From Labilithrix sp. (GTDB taxonomy: Bacteria; Myxococcota_A; Polyangia; Polyangiales; Polyangiaceae), in contig JAHBWD010000020.1 in NCBI GenBank assembly GCA_019637175.1, forward strand, positions 1 through 64,000: a stretch of DNA of 64,000 nucleotides, written 5' to 3'. The number at the start of each line of letters is the position of its first letter. The stretch's first letter is position 1. Below the pieces are notes generated by a model. That model was not told where the DNA came from and searched no databases. It was given only the letters and a program-made list of their open reading frames with translations. The position numbers and the translations under genes are program-made. Positions 8,020 to 15,114 of this stretch are shown in pieces.

Positions 8020-9819
8020 ATGCGAAGGCTCTCGCTCGCGCTCGTTCTGGCGCTGCCCCTGGTCGGGGCGGCCGTGGGCGCGTGCTCCTCGAGCGACGAC
8101 GTCGGCTCCGACGAGTCGTTCCAGACGGACACCGAGCTTGCGACGCGCGCGCTCCAGATCCTCGGCGCGCAGAAGATCGAAGGCGCGCAGCAGCAGTGCA
8201 ACAAGTGCCACGACATCAACCGCAAGTCGCTCAAGGTCTGGGGCGATCAGTACAAGCGCGCGATCGCGAACCTCGACGATCCCGACAAGAGCGCGAAGAA
8301 GAAGATCAACGCCTTCCGCCTCGACGTCGACAGCTCCACGGCGCCGTACTCGCCGAAGCGACTCGGCTTCCTCGCCGCCGGCATCCACATCCCCGATCTG
8401 CCGGAGTCGAAGAAGATCGACGCGCTCTTCCGCGAGGCCTACGGCAACACCAAGGGCCCGCAGGAGTACCGCAAGCTCCGCGACGCGGCGCGCATGCCGA
8501 TCTCGCCCGAGCACGATCGCCTCGCCAAGAGCGAGTTTTCGATCGTGAAGAAGTGGATCGACAAGGACATGCCGAAGCTCGACGAGCTCTTGCCCGAGGC
8601 CGTTCGCCCGACGAGCTGCGAGCCGCTCTTCGGAGGCGAGCTCGCGCGCCACATCGAAGAGATGAAGACCAAGGGCTGGGCGGCGCGCAACAAGGAGCAG
8701 GCCGTCCCGATGTTCGCGTGCCCCACGGCGAACGAGCCGGAGAAGTGCTTCACGCAGAAGAAGCCCGACGACGCGGATCTGTTCCCCAAGTCGACCGAGG
8801 TCGACTTCGCGAAGACGTGGGCGCCGGGCGAGACCACCGTACGCCTCCTCCACGAAATGCCGCACGAGACGAGCTTCTGGTCGCGCAACTCGGCCGACGG
8901 CCGCTTCATCTCGAGCGGCGGCGGTGAAGACGGCGCGTTCGTCGTCGACTTCGCCAAGCAGCTCACGTCGAACGGCGCCGAGCGCCGCGAGATCGCGGTC
9001 AGCGCGAGCTACGACCCGAGCTTCATGCCCGACAACTCGGGCCTGCTCATCCAAGGCTCGGGCACGCACTTCTGCACGCAGGATCTCTTCACCAACGAGG
9101 CCACCACCAACGTCAACTTCCAGGAGCCGCAGTGCTCGTCGCTCGACAACGTCGCGCTCTACCAGAGCGTCGGCCGGCGCCTCGCCGACAACCAGATGAG
9201 CGACTACTTCATCGTCAACAACAGCTTCGAGAGCGACGACGGCTACGGCGAAGACACAGCGCCGACGTTCGGCGAAGACCAGAAGGTGTCGATCAAGGTG
9301 ATGATCTCGACCGGCACCGAGAGCGGCTACAAGATCGGTCAGGTCAAGGAGCTCGACGCGCCGTGGGAGGGCGACACGATGATGTCGCCGACCACGCTGC
9401 TCCTCGCGAGCCGCGTCTCCGGCGAGGAGGGTCAGGTCGGCTACTCGATCCGCAAGCTCACTTCGAAGATCGGCCCCGACGGCTACACGATGGACCTGAA
9501 GCCGATCGGCCGCGTGTGCATTCCGGGCGGCAAGGCGAACTTCTCGTTCGACGAGCGCTACCTCGTCACACACCACTACCTCACGCGCGAAGACTTCCCC
9601 TCCGACGAGGCGTTCGCGCCGTTCAAAGACAAGACCACCGCCGACGTCTACGTCGTCGATCTGCTCACCGGCGAGACCCTCCGCGCGACCACCATGGCGC
9701 CGGGGCAGCTCGCGCTCTTCCCCCACTACCGCTCCGACGGCTGGCTCTACTTCCTCGTCCGCGACAAGAACACGGACAAGGAGTACTACGCCGTCTCGGA
9801 CATCACGCTGAAGCGCTGA
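8020..9819 (+). CDS. Heme lipoprotein with probable beta-propeller domain
   Basis: The protein has about 599 residues; ATG at 8020 is chosen for its clean signal peptide and lipobox VGAC, with ATG 7996 as an alternative. A single heme c motif, CNKCH, lies about 60 residues in. The C-terminal two thirds are beta-rich with repeating segments (SRNSADGRFISS, FSFDERYLVTHHY, PHYRSDGWLYFLV) like blades of a TolB/WD-type propeller. Propeller plus heme domains are common in periplasmic electron-transfer or sensing proteins. The next gene begins 7 bp downstream and also encodes a heme lipoprotein, so they probably form an operon. Confidence 0.7.
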   Translation: MRRLSLALVLALPLVGAAVGACSSSDDVGSDESFQTDTELATRALQILGAQKIEGAQQQCNKCHDINRKSLKVWGDQYKRAIANLDDPDKSAKKKINAFRLDVDSSTAPYSPKRLGFLAAGIHIPDLPESKKIDALFREAYGNTKGPQEYRKLRDAARMPISPEHDRLAKSEFSIVKKWIDKDMPKLDELLPEAVRPTSCEPLFGGELARHIEEMKTKGWAARNKEQAVPMFACPTANEPEKCFTQKKPDDADLFPKSTEVDFAKTWAPGETTVRLLHEMPHETSFWSRNSADGRFISSGGGEDGAFVVDFAKQLTSNGAERREIAVSASYDPSFMPDNSGLLIQGSGTHFCTQDLFTNEATTNVNFQEPQCSSLDNVALYQSVGRRLADNQMSDYFIVNNSFESDDGYGEDTAPTFGEDQKVSIKVMISTGTESGYKIGQVKELDAPWEGDTMMSPTTLLLASRVSGEEGQVGYSIRKLTSKIGPDGYTMDLKPIGRVCIPGGKANFSFDERYLVTHHYLTREDFPSDEAFAPFKDKTTADVYVVDLLTGETLRATTMAPGQLALFPHYRSDGWLYFLVRDKNTDKEYYAVSDITLKR

Positions 9820-9826
9820 GGGTCCG

Positions 9827-11233
9827 ATGCGATTCGAGCTCGCTCTCGCGCTGTTCGCGGCCTCGATCGTCGCCGCCGCGGGCTGCTCGAGCGGTGGCGC
9901 AGACGACGCGAGCCGCGAAGACGACGTGAGGCCCGTCGAGCGCGCGATCCTCGGCGCCGCGCGCCCGTACAACCCCGATCGCTCGCTCGACGGGAAGAAA
10001 GACGCGCTCGACGCCTCGCAGAAGGCGCGCCGCGAGGTCGCGTGGAAGGCGATGGCGAAGATCCTCCGCGACAGGAACGTCGCCGACGACGGCGTCGAGG
10101 TCGACGGCAAGCGCGCCAAGATCCCCGCGTTTCGCACGTGGTACGGCAAAGACGACTACGAGCGCATGTTCGCCAAGCTCTACGGCGAGCACGGCAAACA
10201 GGCGCGCGTCGCGAAGAAGGCGTTCACCAACGCGCAGATCGACGCGGTGATGGACTGGAACGCGAGCGATCGCGGCTCGTGGGGCGACGCGCAGTTCGAA
10301 GAGCGCCTCCAGCAGATCGACTCGCGCGCCGCCGCGCAAGGTCTCGGCGGCAACGCGCGCGTCTCCTACAGCACGGGCGCCGTGCGCCACATGCTCAAGA
10401 ACTGGGCGCCGCTCACGAAGTGCGCGCGCGGCGAGCTCGCCGACGATCCGAAGGCCGAGCCCGCGAAGGCCGCGAACTTCGCGCCTTGCCTGAACGACGA
10501 GTTTCCGAAGGACGCGGCCGTCATCAAGGCCGCGTGGCTCCGCTCCGACTTCGGTCTGAAGGTGCCCGTCCGCCCGACCGACGCGGCGTCGATCCGGGCG
10601 CGCTTCGAAGGCTCGGTCGACGAAGGCGGATGGGGCAAGGGCGACGCGAACGAGGCTTCGCCCGAAGAGAGCAGCATCTACACCGTCAAGATGAGCGACG
10701 GCTCGAGCTTCCGCATGCCGGCGCTCCACCTCGTGACGAAGGAGCTGCGCGAGTGGCTCTGGATCACGATCTGGTGGTCACCCGAGCCCGACACCGACTT
10801 CGGCGCCGATCGCCCCGCGGAGATCGGGCGGCTCGGCGGCCCGTGGAAGAACTACAAGATGTGCGTCGTCACCGGGTACGAGGAGAAGGATCCCGATCCG
10901 ACGGGCGGCTTCCCGAAGGGGCCGGGCTCGCTCGGCGACGCGCTCGCGGCGACCTACCAAGGCGTCGGCGCGCCGAGCTGGTGCTCGAACCAGTACATCG
11001 AGCGCGGCGCGCACAACGCGCAGACCAACTGCATCGGCTGCCACCAGCACGCGGGCACGAGCCTGCGCAGCGAAGCGATCCTCGCCGATCCGGTCGCGTT
11101 CCCGGAGCTCGGGCGCACCAAGGTCCGCAAGAACTTCCCCGCCGACTACGTCTTCGCCGCGATGTCTCCGCCGGAGAGCCTCGCGCAGATCATGCAGGCC
11201 CAGGTCGAGCACTACGCGACGATCGATCGCTGA
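9827..11233 (+). CDS. Mono-heme cytochrome lipoprotein
   Basis: This lipoprotein of 468 residues has lipobox VAAAGC at about residues 15-20. One heme c motif, CIGCH, occurs near residue 405 in a segment NCIGCHQHAG. The central region is alpha-helical and Lys/Arg-rich, with paired Trp (WLWITIWW) before the heme. It starts 7 bp after the propeller-heme gene and should be cotranscribed. The last 50 bp, encoding QIMQAQVEHYATIDR and the stop, recur almost exactly at 11821-11870. Confidence 0.75.
   Translation: MRFELALALFAASIVAAAGCSSGGADDASREDDVRPVERAILGAARPYNPDRSLDGKKDALDASQKARREVAWKAMAKILRDRNVADDGVEVDGKRAKIPAFRTWYGKDDYERMFAKLYGEHGKQARVAKKAFTNAQIDAVMDWNASDRGSWGDAQFEERLQQIDSRAAAQGLGGNARVSYSTGAVRHMLKNWAPLTKCARGELADDPKAEPAKAANFAPCLNDEFPKDAAVIKAAWLRSDFGLKVPVRPTDAASIRARFEGSVDEGGWGKGDANEASPEESSIYTVKMSDGSSFRMPALHLVTKELREWLWITIWWSPEPDTDFGADRPAEIGRLGGPWKNYKMCVVTGYEEKDPDPTGGFPKGPGSLGDALAATYQGVGAPSWCSNQYIERGAHNAQTNCIGCHQHAGTSLRSEAILADPVAFPELGRTKVRKNFPADYVFAAMSPPESLAQIMQAQVEHYATIDR
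11184..11233 (+). repeat. 50-bp direct repeat, copy 1 (3' end of the 9827 gene)
   Basis: This segment encodes the last 15 residues and stop of the mono-heme lipoprotein. It matches 11821-11870 at 49 of 50 positions; the single difference is CAGGCC versus CAAGCC. Flanking sequence on both sides is unrelated between the copies. Confidence 0.9.
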
Positions 11234-11255
11234 ACCAGCCCTCCACGAGTCCGAG

Positions 11256-11726
11256 TCAGTCGGTGCACGGCCCCGTCGTCGCGAACGTCTCTCTCTCCTC
11301 GTCACTGCACGTGACCCACCCAGGGCGCCCGTACAGCACGGCGCCCGTCGTGAGCACGAGCCGACCGTCATCGAGGCTCTTGAAACACGGGGCATCGGAG
11401 CCGCCGCCCAGCTGCGCGAAGCAACCGAGCACCACCATGCGCGCGCACGCGTGGACCTCATCGTACTGCATCGCCGACAGCGCCACGAGACACTCGCGCG
11501 GGCAGTAGGGCTGGGAATGGTTGGCCACGCCCTCTTGCCAAGGAGTGTCCTTCGGCGCAGGGAAGGCGCAACGATCGACCGCACCGGCATCGTCGACCGA
11601 CGCACTCGGGCGCGCCTCCGAGGGTCCGCCGGTCGAGACCTCGCGATCGGGCCTCTCGCTTCCGCACGCAGAGAAGACGGTCGCGAGCAGAATCACTCGC
11701 GCAGCCCAGAGAAATGAACGCCTCAC
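11256..11726 (-). CDS. Small Cys-containing lipoprotein
   Basis: This is a 156-residue protein with a GTG start and a signal peptide ending in VFSAC. The mature part has seven or so Cys spread through it (CAFP, YCPREC, CARMVVLGC, PCFK, TCSD, PCTD), suggesting a disulfide-stabilised extracytoplasmic domain. It lies convergent to the heme-gene operon, inside the 637-bp segment bounded by the 50-bp direct repeat. The family is not recognised. Confidence 0.6.
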   Translation of the reverse strand: MRRSFLWAARVILLATVFSACGSERPDREVSTGGPSEARPSASVDDAGAVDRCAFPAPKDTPWQEGVANHSQPYCPRECLVALSAMQYDEVHACARMVVLGCFAQLGGGSDAPCFKSLDDGRLVLTTGAVLYGRPGWVTCSDEERETFATTGPCTD

Positions 11727-11820
11727 CGAATCCCCCGTCGTTCAAGCCCAGCAAGTGAAGCTTAGCATGAGTCTTGGTGAGCGCCCCCCGTGACGCAACG
11801 GGACCTCATCCACGTCGGAT

Positions 11821-11870
11821 CGCAGATCATGCAAGCCCAGGTCGAGCACTACGCGACGATCGATCGCTGA
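11821..11870 (+). repeat. 50-bp direct repeat, copy 2 (orphan gene end)
   Basis: This is a near-perfect copy (49/50) of the 3' end of the 9827 heme gene, including its TGA. No upstream part of that gene is present. It is therefore a non-functional fragment left by a duplication or by an insertion that duplicated its target. Confidence 0.88.
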
Positions 11871-11883
11871 TCTCGCGCGACGG

Positions 11884-12732
11884 TCAGAGCTCGTCGACGG
11901 TGACGTTGTCGATCTTGTTCGTGCACGTCGACGACACGCCGTTCGTATAGGTGCCGAAGAGCAGCCGCGCGCTCTGGGCTCCGGCGGTGAGCGTCGCGAC
12001 GTCGTTCAGCTCGAGCGCGACCGCCCCGTCGATCTCGACGCGCAGCGCGCCGCCCGTGTTCGCGAGCGTCGCGACGATGACGTAGTGTCGCCACGTCTCC
12101 AGAGGGAGGGTCGGCAGGTTGTAGTCGGCTTCGAACTTCGTTCCGTCCTGTCGATATCCGAACGAGGCCGCGATGGGGACCTTGCCCTCGATCGCGAGCG
12201 TGAGCGCCGCGTCGCCGTACCCGATCGACGGCGCCTGGAACGAGTTGTCGACCTCGAGCTTCAGAAACTCCATGAAGCCGCTCGCGGGCAGCTCGCAGAG
12301 CTTGGCGTCGAGCTCGATGCGGATCTTCGCGGGGATCGACGGCAGGGCCGCGTAGTGCCGCGCCGATCTCTGGCGCATGCTGCTCGACGAGACCGCGTAC
12401 GCGCTCGACGCCGGAGCCGAGACGGCGTCGGCGTCGAGCGACAGGTTCCCGCCGCTGGTCGTCACCGTCTCGAGCTTCGGCGCCGACGGGTCGTCGAAGT
12501 CGGCGCAGAACGTGTGCGCCTTGCGCTCGCAGAAGCGCACGCTCGCGTCGACGGCGTCGGGCGCGGCGTCGGGCAGATCGGTGGCGTCGATCACTTCCGC
12601 GGCGTCGGAGGTCTCGGGCGCGCCTGCGTCGGGCGGATCGGCGCCGCCCGAGAGCCCGCTGGTCGACACGAGGAGGCTGCACGCCCCGAGCGCAAGGGGC
12701 ATGAGAGAAGCCGCGGCGGCGCGTCGCCACAT
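11884..12732 (-). CDS. Lipoprotein with LamG/concanavalin-like domain
   Basis: The protein has 282 residues with a short signal peptide and lipobox LGAC at about residues 15-18. A low-complexity Asp/Ala linker rich in DA pairs covers about 30-65. Then comes a beta-rich domain beginning RFCERKAHTFCADFDD, a signature common in families of secreted Polyangiales proteins. Segments such as IRIELDAKLCEL, WRHYVIVATLAN and LRVEIDGAVALEL fit a jelly-roll LamG/concanavalin fold, often carbohydrate- or surface-binding. The actual ligand is unknown. Confidence 0.65.
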   Translation of the reverse strand: MWRRAAAASLMPLALGACSLLVSTSGLSGGADPPDAGAPETSDAAEVIDATDLPDAAPDAVDASVRFCERKAHTFCADFDDPSAPKLETVTTSGGNLSLDADAVSAPASSAYAVSSSSMRQRSARHYAALPSIPAKIRIELDAKLCELPASGFMEFLKLEVDNSFQAPSIGYGDAALTLAIEGKVPIAASFGYRQDGTKFEADYNLPTLPLETWRHYVIVATLANTGGALRVEIDGAVALELNDVATLTAGAQSARLLFGTYTNGVSSTCTNKIDNVTVDEL

Positions 12733-12784
12733 CTTCGAATCGTACCACGCGCGCGCCGTTCACCCATCAATCGGCGCGCGTGAG

Positions 12785-12853
12785 GCGATCGCCCAGCGCA
12801 TCACCTCCGATGGTCGGCAGAATTCGCGGGCCGTCGCGATCCGCGAACCAGAG
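12785..12853 (-). pseudogene. Remnant of a nucleotidyltransferase gene
   Basis: The minus strand encodes LWFADRDGPRI and GDALGDR, which match LWFADRGDPRI and GDALGDR of the intact nucleotidyltransferase at 14486-14893. At DNA level, 12785-12805 is identical to 14699-14719 (21 bp) and 12837-12853 to 14742-14758 (17 bp), with an indel between. No start, active-site region or C-terminal half is present. The remnant lies immediately downstream of the ATPase gene, in the same orientation as the intact copy. Confidence 0.75.
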
Positions 12854-12882
12854 GACGCGCCGGCGCGACATGAGGTGGCTGG

Positions 12883-14328
12883 CTAGGTGAGGAGCGCTTC
12901 CATCGTCACGGTTCGATCGACGAGCTCCTTGGCGTAGGCGTTGTCGACGACGCCGTACGAGGTCACGAACACGCGATGGAGCGTCTTCTTCGTCCCGGTC
13001 TGCGCGCGGAACACGGCGAGCTTGTTCCGCAGCTCGTCGGCGTACCGCTTCGTGATCACGAACGGCTCGTCCGTGAACTTCATCTCGCAGACGGAGATGA
13101 CGTTGTCGGCGCGATCGATCAACAGATCGATCTGGGCATCGGCGTGGAGCCAGGCGGAAGCCCGCGTCTCGACGCCAGAGATGCCGAGCGCGCGCGTGAT
13201 GGCGTCGACGTGCGCGAGGCAGAGGCTCTCGAACGCGAGCCCCGCCCATGCCTCCCAGCGGGGCGTCTTGCGCGCGTGTTGCCAGCTCGCCGGCGGGCGC
13301 TCGGCGAGCCACTTCGAATGGAACAGCGAGAACTCGTCGGTCAAGCGGAAGAACCGGTCGCGTGAGGTCCGCCCGAACGGGATCGACGAGGTGATGAAGC
13401 CGGCCTCCGCGAGGTTCTCGAGGATCGTCGTCGCGCCGCCGCCCGAAGGAAGGTCGACCGCGGCGAGGAGCTCGTTCCGCGTGAGACCTCGCCGCCGCTT
13501 GGCGAGCGCCCTCACGACGTCGACGTACGACGCGGCGTCGTCGAACAGCGAAGCGAACAGGCGATCCATCTCCCCCCGCAGCGCTCCATCCTTCGCGAGA
13601 CAGACACGGCCGACGACCTGGGCGACGGACTGACCGCGGCCTACGTGATCGAGATAGTGCGGTACACCACCGAAGATCATCGCGAGCTCGAGGAGGTCGC
13701 GGGGCGCGAAGTGGATGCGCCGTTCGTCGAGGAAGGCCTTGGTCTCCGCGAGCGTGAAGGGCAGGAGCCGAATCGTCTGCGTGAGCCGATTGTGGAGCCC
13801 ACCACGCGCGTGCACGAGCTTCTCGAGCATCCACGACGCGGCGGAGCCACAGACGACGAGGAGGATGTCTCTTCGCTTCGAGCACCACGCGTTCCAGAAG
13901 TGTTCGAGCTCACGCAGCACCCCGGAGCGATGCGTGGCCATCCAGGGTAGCTCGTCGAAGAAGAGGACGACCTTCCGCTTCTTCTTCGACCTCGAGCCCG
14001 CGCGTGTCGCGCGTTCGACGGCGTCCTGGAGGGCCCGAAAGGCCTCGTGCCAGCTACGCGGCGGTGCGAGGGGGGCTCCATCGTAGAAGGCTGCGGAGAG
14101 CGATTCGGCGAAGATCTGCATGTGGTCCGACACAGTCCCCTCGAAGCGCCCCACCATCTCGAACATCACGACGGGCGCATCGGCGAAGAAGCGGCGGACC
14201 AGAAACGTCTTGCCGATGCGACGCCGGCCATACAGCGCGAGGAACTCGGACCGCTCCGAGGCGACAAGCCGGCCCAGAATCTCACGCTCGAGCGCGCGAC
14301 CGCTCACGGGTCGGGTATCTCTCGCCAT
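12883..14328 (-). CDS. P-loop ATPase of the archaeal ATPase/DUF234 type
   Basis: This protein has 481 residues, starting at ATG 14328 (MARDTRPVSG). The N-terminal ATPase has Walker A YGRRRIGKT (33-41), Walker B VVLFFDE (120-126) and a sensor-like VVCGSAASW. This is the pattern of the archaeal-type AAA/STAND ATPases. The C-terminal ~150 residues match the DUF234 layout: a winged-helix-like region (LTRNELLAAV) and then DLLIDRADNVISVCEMKF. That last segment resembles a PD-(D/E)xK nuclease core with D, E and K in place. Such proteins are frequent in mobile or defence-like islands but mechanistically unclear. Upstream are repeated GGCGAG-type half-sites. Confidence 0.75.
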   Translation of the reverse strand: MARDTRPVSGRALEREILGRLVASERSEFLALYGRRRIGKTFLVRRFFADAPVVMFEMVGRFEGTVSDHMQIFAESLSAAFYDGAPLAPPRSWHEAFRALQDAVERATRAGSRSKKKRKVVLFFDELPWMATHRSGVLRELEHFWNAWCSKRRDILLVVCGSAASWMLEKLVHARGGLHNRLTQTIRLLPFTLAETKAFLDERRIHFAPRDLLELAMIFGGVPHYLDHVGRGQSVAQVVGRVCLAKDGALRGEMDRLFASLFDDAASYVDVVRALAKRRRGLTRNELLAAVDLPSGGGATTILENLAEAGFITSSIPFGRTSRDRFFRLTDEFSLFHSKWLAERPPASWQHARKTPRWEAWAGLAFESLCLAHVDAITRALGISGVETRASAWLHADAQIDLLIDRADNVISVCEMKFTDEPFVITKRYADELRNKLAVFRAQTGTKKTLHRVFVTSYGVVDNAYAKELVDRTVTMEALLT

Positions 14329-14346
14329 GACCGCACATGAGAGACT

Positions 14347-14413
14347 ACTTATGGCGAGCTTTTCGTCAACTATTACTCGCCACAAGTCGGTCGAACGAGC
14401 GAGTTATGGCGAG
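14347..14413 (-). promoter_or_regulatory. Three half-site operator upstream of the ATPase gene
   Basis: Three 12-bp copies related to ACTTATGGCGAG occur in alternating orientation: 14347-14358 (+), 14376-14387 (-, CTCGCCACAAGT, one mismatch) and 14402-14413 (+). Their centres are 26-29 bp apart. The ATPase start codon itself (ATGGCGAG on the minus strand) repeats the core. The surrounding DNA is clearly AT-richer than average. A TTGACG box lies between the first two sites on the minus strand, but no -10 at proper spacing was found. Confidence 0.55.
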
Positions 14414-14485
14414 AGTTTTTCGCCGCTCTGGTTCGGGCTGACCGCCGCGCTGGGGTGATGCCAAGTGGGCGCCTGAGCCTCCTCG

Positions 14486-14893
14486 TCAGGTCGCTTCCGG
14501 GTCGCGCGCTGCGGCGAGCGCGGCCTCGAGAGCGGGCAAGACGGCGAGATCCTTCCGGCGGCCCGCGACGCGCTTCGAATGGATGATGCGCTCGAGCGGC
14601 AACACGGGGAGCGCGAGCCCGTCGACCTCGATCGCGAGCGCGCTCCGAGCCTCGACTTCGAAGGCGTCGAGCCCGCTCAGCGTAAGCACGACGTCGAAGC
14701 GATCGCCCAGCGCATCACCGTCGTGAATCCGCGGGTCGCCACGATCCGCGAACCAGAGATCGATGTCCGCCGTCACGGTGTCGGCGCCCTGCATCACGGC
14801 CGCGGTGAGCCCCACGACCATGTATCGAACGCCGAGGTCTTCGAGCGCTTCGAGGAAGGTACGCTCAGCTGCGGTCAGCGCGAGCTCGGCCAT
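14486..14893 (-). CDS. Small nucleotidyltransferase (DUF6036-like)
   Basis: This protein has 135 residues. The nucleotidyltransferase fold is indicated by a hydrophobic start (LEDLGVRYMVVGLTAAVMQG), then TADIDLWF with the paired acidic metal-binding residues. A hydrophobic strand and EVDGLALPVLPLERIIHSKR follow, and then a helix with GRRKDLAVLPALEAAL. This is the pattern of the AbiEii/DUF6036-type nucleotidyltransferases, several of which act as toxins or in defence. Its 5' end overlaps the small upstream gene by 29 bp, so the two are translated together. A decayed second copy lies 1.9 kb away beyond the ATPase. Confidence 0.75.
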   Translation of the reverse strand: MAELALTAAERTFLEALEDLGVRYMVVGLTAAVMQGADTVTADIDLWFADRGDPRIHDGDALGDRFDVVLTLSGLDAFEVEARSALAIEVDGLALPVLPLERIIHSKRVAGRRKDLAVLPALEAALAAARDPEAT

Positions 14894-15089
14894 GCGTCAG
14901 CGCGCGGCGGACGCGCTCCGAAGGTGTTCGCTGCAGGTTGCGGAGAGCGTGGAACACGTCCGTCACGTCGAGCTCGGGGTGCGCCGCGGCGATGCGATGC
15001 GCGCGACGCCACAAAGGCTCCATCTCTTCGACGAGGGCGCGCTGCTCCGGGCTCAGGCCGTCGCGATCCACTCGATGTTCTTGCCACAT
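14865..15089 (-). CDS. Small helical partner of the nucleotidyltransferase
   Basis: This 74-residue protein starts at ATG 15089. It is predicted to be mostly alpha-helical, with a segment HPELDVTDVFHALRNLQRTP and a basic C terminus (ALTHGRARADRS). The 29-bp overlap with the nucleotidyltransferase gene and the fixed order (small protein first) resemble toxin-antitoxin style pairs. No DNA-binding motif is obvious. A role as antitoxin or specificity subunit is inferred from position only. Confidence 0.65.
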   Translation of the reverse strand: MWQEHRVDRDGLSPEQRALVEEMEPLWRRAHRIAAAHPELDVTDVFHALRNLQRTPSERVRRALTHGRARADRS

Positions 15090-15114
15090 CGATGTCGGGC
15101 GAGCAACGCGCGGC

